The notes beneath the pieces were generated by a model. The model saw only the letters and a program-made list of their open reading frames with translations, was not told where the DNA came from and ran no database searches. A stretch of DNA of 64,000 nucleotides from RGIG8745 sp964554265. GTDB lineage: Bacteria; Bacteroidota; Bacteroidia; Bacteroidales; Bacteroidaceae. Shown one piece after another: positions 25,572-34,469 of the stretch. The position numbers were made by a program, and so were the translations under genes. Each line of letters opens with the position of its first letter. Within the stretch, counting starts at the first letter, position 1. The DNA is taken from contig CAZKOB010000003.1 of the NCBI GenBank assembly GCA_964554265.1, positions 1 through 64,000 on the forward strand. Direction: 5' to 3'.

Positions 25572-27635
25572 GTGAAAAGAATAGAAACAGGACATATAGT
25601 TGTGCTTATGGTGTGCATGTTGCTTTTCGTGTCATGCAGCAATGAAGGTATATCTTTTAAGAAAGGGGAACAGAGCTATGCTATAGGTGAATACTATCAG
25701 GCAGCAGCATATTATAAGAAATCTTATTCACGGACTTCTCCAAAAGAAAGAGAGAAACGTGCCGTGAGGGCTTATAAGATGGGTGAATGCTACAGACGGA
25801 TAAACTATGCGCAGAAGGCGGTTGCCGCTTATCAGAACGCTGTACGTTATAAGTATCCTGACAGTACGGCCCTTTTCCATCTTGCCCGACAGCAGTTGAA
25901 GATTGGAAACTATAAAGCTGCAGCGCAGAATTTCAATCTCTATCTTGAGAAGAATCCGGGAGACGAGCTTGCTCATAGTGGACTTCTTTCGTGTGAACTT
26001 GCGTCGCTGTGGAAAGCGAATCCTAACTTGTATAAGATAAAGAAGGAAGCTGTCTTTAATTCGCGACGCACGGATTATTCTCCGATGCTTGTGGGTGATG
26101 ATGCAGACCAGCTTGTCTTCTCGTCCACACGCAATGATGCCAGTGGAGATGAACTGAGCGGAATAACAGGAGTGAAGTATAGTGATTTGTTCATGGCGAG
26201 GAAGGATGAAAACGGCAAATGGAAGCAGCCTGAGGTGATAGAATCGGAAGTAAACACTGAATATGACGAAGGTGCAAGCTGTATCTCTCCTGACGGAAAG
26301 ACCATGTATTTTACTCGATGCAGCAGTGACCCCGATTATCCTCGGTATGCAGAGATATGGGAGTCTGCTCGCAGCGATGCGTCATGGGGAAAGCCCAAGA
26401 AGTGCGAAATCTCAAAAGATACGTTGTCATCGTATGCCCATCCTGCTATTTCACCGGATGGCAAATGGCTCTACTTTGTGAGTGATATGCCGGGAGGAGT
26501 CGGCGGACTCGACATTTGGAGAGTGAGGCTTTTCGATGCCGGTTTCGGGGGTGTTGAGAATCTTGGCAGGCCTATAAATACACCCGGAGACGAGATGTTT
26601 CCGACATTCCGTCCCAATGGCGATTTGTATTTCTCTTCGGATGGACATCCGGGAATGGGCGGACTGGATATATTTAAGGCTGTACCTGATTCTGTAAGAG
26701 GATGGATTGTGGAAAATCTGCAATTTCCACTCAATTCGAGTGCCGACGAGTTCGGCATGACATTTGAGGGTGTGCACAACCGGGGCTTTTTCTGTTCAAG
26801 CAGGAATGACGGCAAAGGTTGGGAACATATCTATAGTTTTGAACTTCCTGAGGTGCTCCAGACTGTTACCGGATGGGTTTATGAGAAGGATGGGTATGAA
26901 TTGCCGGAAGGACTTGTGTATATGGTGGGCAATGACGGTACTAACGAGAAACTGAGTGTGAAGGGGGACGGTTCGTTTACCAAAGTGCTCAAACCGGGAG
27001 TAGATTATGTCTTTCTTGGTACATGTAAGGGGTATCTTAATGTGAAGCAGGAACTGAGAGTGGAGCGGTCGGAGCACAGTGAGGAATATACTTTGCAGTT
27101 TCCTCTTCCTCCGATAAATGTGCCTGTGTTGATAGATAATATCTTTTATGAGTTTGACAAGGCGGATCTCACTCCTGAGTCAACGGAAGCGCTCGATAGG
27201 CTTGTGGTCATGATGAATGAGAATCCGAATATCACGATAGAATTGAGTGCGCATTGCGATTACAGGGGAAATGATGCTTATAACCAGCGTCTTTCTCAGC
27301 GCAGGGCTGAATCTGTCGTGAATTATCTGATTGATCATGGAATAAGAAAGGAAAGACTTACTGCTGTGGGATATGGCGAAAGCCGTCCGAAGGTGGTACG
27401 TAAGAAGTTGACAGAGACATATAAGTTTCTTGCTGAAAATGATACTCTTACTGAAGCTTTCATAAAGGCGAGACCTGAAGACGAACAGGAAATATGCAAT
27501 TCGTTGAACAGACGTACTGAATTTAGGGTCTTACGCACTACTTATGGTACGACCTTGCAGGAATATAATCAGGAAGAAGAGGAAAATAAAGCCGGAAAGA
27601 AGGAAGAAGAGGAGGAAGGCTATTTTGATTTCTGA
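25572..27635 (+). CDS. PorE-like OmpA-family lipoprotein of the type IX secretion system
   Basis: A 687-residue lipoprotein starting at GTG (VKRIETGHIVV...), with lipobox LLFVSCSNEG. Domain order is TPR repeats (about 30-150), WD40-like/PD40 propeller (about 170-420, with SPDGKTMYF, SPDGKWLYF and RPNGDLYFSS), a carboxypeptidase-regulatory-like segment (about 435-520), and a C-terminal OmpA peptidoglycan-binding domain (IFYEFDKADLTP, SAHCDYRGNDAYNQRLSQRR). This is the order described for PorE of Porphyromonas gingivalis, which links the T9SS to peptidoglycan. A Glu-rich tail follows. Whether it is the true PorE orthologue needs a tree. It fits with the plug protein and cargo-like proteins nearby. 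Confidence 0.85.
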   Translation: MKRIETGHIVVLMVCMLLFVSCSNEGISFKKGEQSYAIGEYYQAAAYYKKSYSRTSPKEREKRAVRAYKMGECYRRINYAQKAVAAYQNAVRYKYPDSTALFHLARQQLKIGNYKAAAQNFNLYLEKNPGDELAHSGLLSCELASLWKANPNLYKIKKEAVFNSRRTDYSPMLVGDDADQLVFSSTRNDASGDELSGITGVKYSDLFMARKDENGKWKQPEVIESEVNTEYDEGASCISPDGKTMYFTRCSSDPDYPRYAEIWESARSDASWGKPKKCEISKDTLSSYAHPAISPDGKWLYFVSDMPGGVGGLDIWRVRLFDAGFGGVENLGRPINTPGDEMFPTFRPNGDLYFSSDGHPGMGGLDIFKAVPDSVRGWIVENLQFPLNSSADEFGMTFEGVHNRGFFCSSRNDGKGWEHIYSFELPEVLQTVTGWVYEKDGYELPEGLVYMVGNDGTNEKLSVKGDGSFTKVLKPGVDYVFLGTCKGYLNVKQELRVERSEHSEEYTLQFPLPPINVPVLIDNIFYEFDKADLTPESTEALDRLVVMMNENPNITIELSAHCDYRGNDAYNQRLSQRRAESVVNYLIDHGIRKERLTAVGYGESRPKVVRKKLTETYKFLAENDTLTEAFIKARPEDEQEICNSLNRRTEFRVLRTTYGTTLQEYNQEEEENKAGKKEEEEEGYFDF

Positions 27636-27846
27636 TAGAAATAATGGAGAAATTTTTGTACTTGGTATGAATTTTACATTGCTTGCCCGAATTTCGCCAT
27701 TGCGCACTCCTATGCAACTTAAACCGGACTCATGTAGATAATTATATTTTGTTTGTTTTTAAGCGATGAAGTCAGGTGCAGATATATACCTTGTTCATCT
27801 GTCCGACTTGAACCGGCTTGGTTATTCCCTCCTTTACACATCTGTT

Positions 27847-28517
27847 TGTCATAAATTACGGGCTTTTTTTGACAATCTGAAATGTTAAAATTCGAGGCTC
27901 GCAGAATCGCATAAAATCGGCCGAACTTTACCGAAGTTCCGTTTGTGCGATTCTGAGGCCGTTTTCAGGCCTTGAATTCCAAATGTAAAAATAATACAAT
28001 TTGCATCCCGAAAAGATACATTTATTCACATTCGCGTGTGATTCTCCTGAAAGAAGAGTACACCGAAGGCCAATTTTCAAGGTGAACAAAATTTGTTTAA
28101 AAGGCGCTTTAAAAACAACGTCAAGGTGAACGAAATTTATTTTCAAGGTGAACGGGTTTGAGGACGTCCGTTTTTCGGGCTGAAATCCGGTGTTGTCCCA
28201 ATTAAATTCTTAAAAAATCAGAATCTGATTTTTTAATGCCATGAAAAAACAAAAGTGGATTCTGGTGGCGAAAAACAGGAATCTTGGACAGATAATTTTA
28301 TAATTCGCTGATTATCAATGCATCCTATTTTTGTCCCTGCCTGTGCTTCTTGTACCTAAAACCGTATCGTTTTGCTGAAATAGTATTTTGTTGATTATCA
28401 ATTACTTGTCAATAAAACTTTAAAAATTCGACAATTGATCAAGTGTGAATGAATCTTAATTATGTTAATAAAGTCCCGTTTGCTATGGGTGAACTTAGTG
28501 TCAAAAAGAAAGAAGAA
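27847..28517 (+). repeat. Dispersed non-coding core element, copy B
   Basis: Second copy, same orientation as A. The stem is AGAATCGCATAAA / TTTGTGCGATTCT (27903-27954). The 80-bp box is 28065-28144, with its left 12-mer diverged and its central motif reading AAGGCGCTT, the reverse of copy A. It is preceded by CTTAAACCGGACTCATG at about 27717 and a flank shared with copy D. With its flanks it occupies most of the 27636-29086 gap between the PorE-like gene and the next gene. Confidence 0.9.
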
Positions 28518-28540
28518 ATGTCTCTGAGAAAGACAGTTGC

Positions 28541-28699
28541 TTTTGCCGGTGTATCCACAGACTCCTCTTGTGATTTTAAGCAGATGTATCCACAGACTCC
28601 TCCGTCGCTGCGCGCCACGCCCTCTGTCGCAGCGGCGGAGTAGTCTGTAAAAACAACAGCTTACAACTATAAGAAGAATCTGTGGATACACCGGCAAAA
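28541..28699. repeat. Inverted module pair flanking a GC-rich insert
   Basis: TTTTGCCGGTGTATCCACAG (28541-28560, pairing one base further) is mirrored by CTGTGGATACACCGGCAAAA (28680-28699). Between them lie a second direct copy of the GTATCCACAGACTCCTCC module and the GCGCCACGCCCTCTGTCGC segment related to the large hairpin at 16909-17096. It follows core B directly, as the equivalent modules follow core A. Confidence 0.85.
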
Positions 28700-28823
28700 C
28701 AACTTGCAAGATTACCAGACTTTTTACAAGGGTAGCATACTCCCGACTCACCTTTCCCATTGCCATATTTTCTATGTGCGACAGCCTTGTTTTCAACTTG
28801 CGCGGCGGCATTTCTTTGTTTTT

Positions 28824-28856
28824 TTTGTGCGTTCTATGATTTTTTCAGTACTTTTG
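28824..28856 (+). promoter_or_regulatory. Candidate promoter for the gene at 29087
   Basis: TTTG at 28824-28827 and TACTTTTG at 28849-28856 are separated by 21 bp, matching the Bacteroidota -33/-7 layout. The leader would be about 220 nt and includes the inverted pair ACGGACACA / TGTGTCCGT near 28944-28983. No gene is seen in it. Confidence 0.5.
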
Positions 28857-29086
28857 TACACATCTGCCGGTGATGCATATACAAGGTTTTGATGACGGGA
28901 GGTGGATGACACAGAGTTCCGGATGTTGCGCTTCTGTTCCGGTACGGACACAGGAATGTTCGGCAGCCTTGTATGTGTCCGTCCGGATTATTGAAGGCCG
29001 GAAATCAGGAAGGCCGGATATACCGTGAATCTCGGCCGGATATTAAATCATAGATACTGTGGCGCTTTAAGAATTTGGATGTCAAT

Positions 29087-30703
29087 ATGCTTGAAATAAA
29101 AGGAGAGATACACGATCGTTATACTTTGGAGTTTAAGATTGGATATTCATGCAGTCCGGACAGTGATGATGTCAGCGATTTCGTTATGGATTCATGGATG
29201 TTCATACCCGATGCACTTTGCATAAACTCCGGTACATATCCGAAGGAGAGCTTTTACAGGGATGTGCGCACGCTGGTGAGGCTGATAACTCCCGTATTCA
29301 CGCTTGAGCAGATTGCAGACAAAGACTGTCTTCCGCTGTCGCGCCTGACCAAGTGGTGCGGACGCATGGCTGAAGAATGCAGGGCAAAACCTGATCCGGA
29401 GGCGGAAGTTTATGAGAATCGTGCCGCCGCTGCCCATACGGATGCATGGCTGAACATTTCAGAATTTTCCTTCAAGGAGATGGCTACCAATATCTCAGGG
29501 AAGAGGAAGGAAGCGAAGACCGGACGCAAGCTCTCCAAGACGGAGAAGATGTACGAACACCAGATAAAGATGTTCTGTAGCATTGTGCGTAGTGCAATAA
29601 GGGATGAGGCCGGCAGAATAGGCAGGATTGAGGCTGCTGACGAATGCCGGAAACAAATACGGATTTTTGCGGCGAGAGCAGAGCGGATAGTGGCGGCCTA
29701 CAGGGAAGTGCCGTCGGCTACGGGGCTTGATGCTGTGGATACAGAGCAGAAGATGTGGTTTGACTTGGGCAATGAATATTTGTGCCGCATCATCGACACG
29801 AATATGTTCAGGCTGATGGAGGAGATGAAGCGCAGATTCCCTTCCGAATATGCGGAGATTGTGCGTCCGTTGGGGGAATATATCGACAGTTCGATGAAAT
29901 ACGAGCGTGAACATAACTTCCTGTTGCCCGGTGAATCCGGCGATGTGACTCGCAACCGCAATTTCCTGTATCGTGCAGGACAGCTGAAGAAATATATAGA
30001 AAGCGACCTTTATATATTGGTGCACCAGCGCAGCAATACATTCGTGCTCCAGCAGATTCTGTTTATGGTGGCGGCAGGGCTTAGCATGGTGTTCGCTACA
30101 GTCGTTTCGTTCTCATTCCAGAAGACATTCGGTAATTTTACGATGCCGCTCTTCATCGCTTTGGTCGTAAGCTACATGTTCAAGGACCGTTTCAAGGAAC
30201 TTCTGAGATACTGGTTTGCGACCAAACTCGGAAGCAAACTCTATGACTACAAGATAAAGCTTGCGATGGGGGAGGAGCCGATAGGCTGGAGTAAGATAGG
30301 CTGTGATTTTGTCAGTGAGAGCAAGCTGCCTTCGGAGGTCCGCAGGCTCAGGGGAAGGGTTTCTGCTCTTGAAGCGGGAAACTGCGCCCTGCGTGAAAGC
30401 GTACTTGTCTTTCGCCAGCGTCTTTCACTGTTCGGGCGGAAGCTCGGAAAGTTGAGCCATTATCCGTTGCATGGCATCAATGAGATTCTGCGTATAAACT
30501 TGAGGGAGTTTCTCCGGCGGATGGACAGTTCGCATGTGCCGGTGTTTTCCAATGACGGAGAAGGCAGATTCCATACGGTGCAGGCCGAGAAGGTATACTA
30601 CGTGCATTTTATCATGCGTTTCCGTTATAACGGAACAGAGAGCTTCCGGCGCTTTCGGGTATGTCTCCACCGACGTGGGGCCGCAAACATTGAAGAGTGG
30701 TAA
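29087..30703 (+). CDS. Uncharacterised protein with central membrane hairpin
   Basis: I do not recognise this family. From the ATG at 29087 (MLEIKGEIHDRYTLEF) it encodes about 538 residues; an in-frame TTG lies 12 bp upstream. The N-terminal 310 residues are soluble and helical with a charged segment (KRKEAKTGRKLSKTEK). Two adjacent hydrophobic segments follow at about 320-375 (ILFMVAAGLSMVFATVV and FTMPLFIALVVSYMF). The C-terminal 160 residues are soluble. Such a topology suggests an inner-membrane protein with large cytoplasmic domains. About 90 bp separate it from the DUF1599 gene, which has its own promoter. Confidence 0.7.
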   Translation: MLEIKGEIHDRYTLEFKIGYSCSPDSDDVSDFVMDSWMFIPDALCINSGTYPKESFYRDVRTLVRLITPVFTLEQIADKDCLPLSRLTKWCGRMAEECRAKPDPEAEVYENRAAAAHTDAWLNISEFSFKEMATNISGKRKEAKTGRKLSKTEKMYEHQIKMFCSIVRSAIRDEAGRIGRIEAADECRKQIRIFAARAERIVAAYREVPSATGLDAVDTEQKMWFDLGNEYLCRIIDTNMFRLMEEMKRRFPSEYAEIVRPLGEYIDSSMKYEREHNFLLPGESGDVTRNRNFLYRAGQLKKYIESDLYILVHQRSNTFVLQQILFMVAAGLSMVFATVVSFSFQKTFGNFTMPLFIALVVSYMFKDRFKELLRYWFATKLGSKLYDYKIKLAMGEEPIGWSKIGCDFVSESKLPSEVRRLRGRVSALEAGNCALRESVLVFRQRLSLFGRKLGKLSHYPLHGINEILRINLREFLRRMDSSHVPVFSNDGEGRFHTVQAEKVYYVHFIMRFRYNGTESFRRFRVCLHRRGAANIEEW

Positions 30704-30758
30704 TATGGACAGTGTAAACAAACCTGCTGAATTGTGTTCGACATACTCAAAAAAATAG

Positions 30759-30766
30759 TAACTTTG
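30759..30766 (+). promoter_or_regulatory. -7 box for the DUF1599 operon
   Basis: TAACTTTG followed by CACC fits TAnnTTTG, with TTG about 25 bp upstream (near 30733). It sits 28 bp before the ATG at 30794 and probably drives the following genes through tpiA. Confidence 0.6.
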
Positions 30767-30793
30767 CACCGATAGATGTAGCATGACGTGATT

Positions 30794-31369
30794 ATGGATA
30801 CACAGGGACAGTTTAATCGAGTGATGGAAAATTGTCGTGAGCTTTTTTTCAAGAAACTGCACGACTATGGGGCGGCATGGCGGATTATGCGCCCATCTTC
30901 TGTCACCGACCAGATTTTTATAAAGGCAAACCGTATAAGAAGTCTTGAAGTGAAAGGTGTTTCGATGGTCGGTGAAGGGATATATCCCGAATTTCAGGCT
31001 ATTGTGAACTACGGTATTGTAGGGCTGATTCAGCTTGAGCTTGGTTATGCGGACAGGGAGGACCTTGCTGCCGATGAGGCTATGGCATATTACGACAAGT
31101 ATGCGAAGCTTGCGCTTGAACTGATGTTGCGCAAGAATCATGACTACGATGAGGCTTGGAGGTCGATGCGCATCAGTTCATATACCGACCTTATACTCAT
31201 GAAAATCTACAGGACAAAGCAGATAGAAGGTAATGACGGACAGACGCTCGTGTCGGAGGGTGTAGATGCCAATTACTTCGATATGATAAATTATTCTGTG
31301 TTCGGACTGATAAAGATGGACGAGAAGGTTCTGCTGACAGATGAGCCCGGCAGGCGGAAGGTTGAATAA
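30794..31369 (+). CDS. DUF1599 protein (nucleotide modification-associated domain 1), duplicated
   Basis: About 191 residues starting at ATG (MDTQGQFNRVMENCREL); a GTG two codons earlier is less likely. The protein is two copies of one unit: FFKKLHDYGAAWRIMRPSS...FIKANRIRSLE in the first half and LMLRKNHDYDEAWRSMRISS...LMKIYRTKQIE in the second, each ending in a NYGIVGLIQ / NYSVFGLIK helix. This matches DUF1599, named for its association with nucleotide-modifying enzymes in phages. Here it sits in a conserved chromosomal order before the DoxX-like gene and tpiA. Its activity is unknown. Confidence 0.88.
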   Translation: MDTQGQFNRVMENCRELFFKKLHDYGAAWRIMRPSSVTDQIFIKANRIRSLEVKGVSMVGEGIYPEFQAIVNYGIVGLIQLELGYADREDLAADEAMAYYDKYAKLALELMLRKNHDYDEAWRSMRISSYTDLILMKIYRTKQIEGNDGQTLVSEGVDANYFDMINYSVFGLIKMDEKVLLTDEPGRRKVE

Positions 31370-31401
31370 CGGCATAATGATGTGAAGCGGACGGAGGACT
31401 T

Positions 31402-32793
31402 ATGACGAAGAGGACAAAGACTAAACTCTTGTTGGTGAAGACGACGGTGAATGTGTGCCGGTTTGTTTTGGCTGCCACTTTTGTCTTTTCCGGATTTGTA
31501 AAGGCGAATGACCCTATGGGAATGTCGTACAAACTGGAAGATTATCTTACAGCCTTTGGAATCACAGGCATTCCCGGATCTGTAATGCTCGTTGCCTCTG
31601 TCGGTCTGGCATTCGTGGAGTTTATGATGGGTATCTTCCTGCTGTTTGGAATAAGCAGGAAGCCGATGTCGCGGCTGGCCGTCACTTTCATGTCGCTGAT
31701 GACGCTGCTGACCGTGTATATCTTCATCTTCAATCCGGTTGCTGATTGCGGATGTTTCGGAGATGCGGTCGTACTGACGAATGGAGAGACGCTTCTTAAG
31801 AATGTGGTGCTGTTGACAGCTTCGTGGGTTCTGTTGCGCTGGTACAGGTGCCAGATACGTCTCATCAGGGAAAATCTGGACGGTGTGATGACCATGTTTG
31901 CCACCTTATATATATTGTCATATAGTATATATTGTATAGTAGGGCTTCCGGTATTCGACTTCCGTCCTTATTATGTGGGAGCAGATATAAGGAAAGGCAG
32001 AGAAGTGTCGGAGGATATGCGTCCGCAATATGAAGTCAGACTTGTATATGAACGAGAAGGGCAGAGGATGGAAATGGATATCGATGATGATGAACCGGAC
32101 AGTTCATGGACCTATGTCGAAACCAAACGCATTCTGTTGAAGGAAGGTGGCGGAAGTCCTGTGGCGGACTTTTATATTATAGATTCTGAGGAGGAGGATA
32201 TAACTGACGATGTGCTTGGAGAGGAGGGGTATTCATTCCTGTTGGTCGCTCCGCTTCTGCAAAATGCTGACGAGGGGTGCATCGACCTTATAAATGAGAC
32301 TTACGATTATGCTGTTGCCAACGGATACGGATTTTACTGTATTACGGCTTCGGACAGTGTGGCGCAGGAACACTGGACAGACCATACAGGGGCGGAATAT
32401 CTGTACTATAGAGGAGATGAACGCACATTGAAAAACATCGTCCGTGCCAATCCGGGGCTTGTGCTGATAAAGGACGGAAAGGTAGTACGCAAGTGGGGAA
32501 ATTACACCATGCCGGACGAGTATGAACTGTCGGGAAGGCTTGAAGATATTCCGGCCGGAAAAGTGGAGACAATGGAGGTGAGGCATAAGATTGTGAACAT
32601 TATACTTTGGTTCCTCATCCCGTTCGTGATGTTTGTCTTGTTTGACCGTATAGCTATGGGATGGTCCTTCTATCGTATGATGAAGAGGAAATCGAGGGAG
32701 CTGAAGCTTGAGAACATAGAGAAGAAACTTTATATAAATGAAATAGAGAAGAACATAAACAATAAGTTTAACATTAAAACAAAAGAAAAATGA
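31402..32793 (+). CDS. DoxX/MauE-like membrane protein (BT_3928 family)
   Basis: A 463-residue inner-membrane protein. The N-terminal half has four or five membrane segments in a DoxX/MauE-like arrangement, with VFSGFVKANDPMGM after the first, and a Cys pair in NPVADCGCFGDAV that is typical of redox-associated members. A soluble domain follows (about 190-390), then a last membrane segment (IILWFLIPFVMFVLF) and a charged C-terminal helix. It matches the family next to tpiA in Bacteroides. The stop overlaps the tpiA start (ATGA), so the two are coupled. Thiol chemistry is plausible, but the role is unproven. Confidence 0.85.
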   Translation: MTKRTKTKLLLVKTTVNVCRFVLAATFVFSGFVKANDPMGMSYKLEDYLTAFGITGIPGSVMLVASVGLAFVEFMMGIFLLFGISRKPMSRLAVTFMSLMTLLTVYIFIFNPVADCGCFGDAVVLTNGETLLKNVVLLTASWVLLRWYRCQIRLIRENLDGVMTMFATLYILSYSIYCIVGLPVFDFRPYYVGADIRKGREVSEDMRPQYEVRLVYEREGQRMEMDIDDDEPDSSWTYVETKRILLKEGGGSPVADFYIIDSEEEDITDDVLGEEGYSFLLVAPLLQNADEGCIDLINETYDYAVANGYGFYCITASDSVAQEHWTDHTGAEYLYYRGDERTLKNIVRANPGLVLIKDGKVVRKWGNYTMPDEYELSGRLEDIPAGKVETMEVRHKIVNIILWFLIPFVMFVLFDRIAMGWSFYRMMKRKSRELKLENIEKKLYINEIEKNINNKFNIKTKEK

Positions 32794-33548
32794 GAAAGAA
32801 AATCGTAGCCGGTAACTGGAAGATGAACAAGAATCTTCAGGAAGGTGTTGCTTTGGCAAAGGAACTCAATGAGGCTCTTGCTGCAGAGAAGCCTAATTGT
32901 GACGTGATTATCTGTACTCCGTTCATTCATCTTGCATCTGTTTCTGATGTGATTGATCACAGCGTGATAGGACTTGGCGCAGAGAACTGTGCAGACAAAG
33001 TGAGCGGTGCTTACACTGGTGAAGTTAGTGCTGAAATGGTTAAGTCTACAGGTGCTGAGTATGTTATCCTTGGACACTCTGAGCGTCGTGGCTACTATGG
33101 CGAGACTTATGACATTTTGAAGGAGAAGGTTCAGCTTGCGCTTGCAAACGGTCTTAAGGTCATTTTCTGTATAGGAGAGAGCCTTGAAGAGCGTGAGGCG
33201 AACAAGCAGAACGAGGTCGTAAAGGCTGAACTTGAAGGTTCTGTATTCAACCTTTCTGCTGAAGACTTCTCTAAGGTTGTCATTGCATACGAACCGATAT
33301 GGGCTATCGGTACAGGTAAGACAGCTACTTCAGAGCAGGCTGAGGAGATACATGCTTACATCCGTTCTGTAATTGCTGAGAAGTATGGCAATGAGGTTGC
33401 AGAGAACACTCCAATCCTTTATGGCGGTTCATGCAAGGCTTCAAATGCTCCTGAACTTTTTGCAAAGCCTGATATTGACGGTGGTCTGATTGGTGGTGCA
33501 TCTCTTAAGGTTGCAGACTTCAAGGGCATTATCGACGCATGGAAATAA
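32790..33548 (+). CDS. tpiA: Triosephosphate isomerase
   Basis: Interconverts dihydroxyacetone phosphate and glyceraldehyde 3-phosphate in glycolysis. The 252-residue chain has the substrate-binding lysine in AGNWKMNKN (K11), the catalytic His in ILGHSERRGYYGE (about 99) and the catalytic Glu in YEPIWAIGTGKTAT (about 169), followed by loop 6 and YGGSCKASNA. The start overlaps the upstream membrane-protein gene by 4 bp. Codon choice here looks more biased than in the neighbours, as expected for a highly expressed gene. Confidence 0.98.
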   Translation: MRKKIVAGNWKMNKNLQEGVALAKELNEALAAEKPNCDVIICTPFIHLASVSDVIDHSVIGLGAENCADKVSGAYTGEVSAEMVKSTGAEYVILGHSERRGYYGETYDILKEKVQLALANGLKVIFCIGESLEEREANKQNEVVKAELEGSVFNLSAEDFSKVVIAYEPIWAIGTGKTATSEQAEEIHAYIRSVIAEKYGNEVAENTPILYGGSCKASNAPELFAKPDIDGGLIGGASLKVADFKGIIDAWK

Positions 33549-33680
33549 TTGTGTCTATATGGGTGTGAATCCTTCCTGTTGTTTCTGGCATGGCATCAGT
33601 ACATGTCGGCAGGAGGCAGCGCCTGAAAAGATACATGAACTTTTTGATATAGTCGTGTTTTGATTGTATAAATTATTTAA

Positions 33681-33723
33681 TTAGTGCATATTACTGCCTT
33701 GGAATGTCGGTAATATGCACTAA
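33681..33723. repeat. Perfect 13-bp inverted repeat between tpiA and the SPOR gene
   Basis: TTAGTGCATATTA (33681-33693) is mirrored by TAATATGCACTAA (33711-33723) around a 17-nt loop. It lies 132 bp after tpiA and 114 bp before the SPOR gene. No T-run follows, so it may be an operator or a processing site instead of a simple terminator. The rest of the 288-bp gap shows nothing else. Confidence 0.7.
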
Positions 33724-33836
33724 TGATAGTGAAAAGTATAATGGCGGACACATAGGCGGATGAAACATGCTTGTATCTTAAGGCATGAGATTTTACCGTT
33801 TTGTCTGTTGATCCTTTGTCAATAAAAAATTAGGTT

Positions 33837-34349
33837 ATGCATAGAAAATCCTTTCTTGTTGTTTTGAATCTCTTTTTCGTGACAGTGCCGCTGTTCGCAC
33901 AAGCTAACTTTATGGAGCATCTTGAAAGTAAGGTGAACGGTCAGGGAACTGTAACGGTGCTTCAGGACCAGCGTCTTGCCAATATCGTGAATGGCAACGA
34001 AATGTTGAACGGCAATGCCGGACAGCAGCAAACACAGGAAGGTGAAGACAATGATTTGCCGATAGTGAACAAGGGTACTAAGGTGAAGATCCGTGGGTAC
34101 AGAATACAGGTTTATTGGGGAGGAAGCCAACGTACAGACCAAAGCAGGGCGCAACATGCCGGCACGATGGTCACCAATGCTTTCCCCGAGCTTCAGGCAT
34201 ACACTTCTTTTGAGTCTCCTCATTGGAGATGCCGTGTCGGCGACTTCACGACTCGTCAGGAGGCTGCCGACTATTTGCGTAAGTTGCGGGATATGAATAT
34301 GGGCAGTGATGCCATGATTGTGCGTAGTGAGATTTTTGTATACAGATAG
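33837..34349 (+). CDS. SPOR-domain exported protein
   Basis: A 170-residue exported protein with signal peptide MHRKSFLVVLNLFFVTVPLFAQ. The C-terminal 75 residues (VKIRGYRIQVYWGG...WRCRVGDFTTRQEAADYLRKL) match the SPOR fold that binds denuded glycan strands of peptidoglycan, often at division sites. The middle is Gln/Asn-rich (NGNAGQQQTQEGEDN) and probably flexible. It occurs next to tpiA in other Bacteroidales. A role in cell wall or division is inferred from the domain. Confidence 0.88.
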   Translation: MHRKSFLVVLNLFFVTVPLFAQANFMEHLESKVNGQGTVTVLQDQRLANIVNGNEMLNGNAGQQQTQEGEDNDLPIVNKGTKVKIRGYRIQVYWGGSQRTDQSRAQHAGTMVTNAFPELQAYTSFESPHWRCRVGDFTTRQEAADYLRKLRDMNMGSDAMIVRSEIFVYR

Positions 34350-34469
34350 CATTTTCGGCATGGAAAACCGGAACTGTGGTTGCATGGCATGATATTGCCG
34401 AAGAAAAATGGCGTACAGGTTCGCTATCATGTTCTTTTTTATTGAAATTCTAAATTATCTGCTTCTGAT

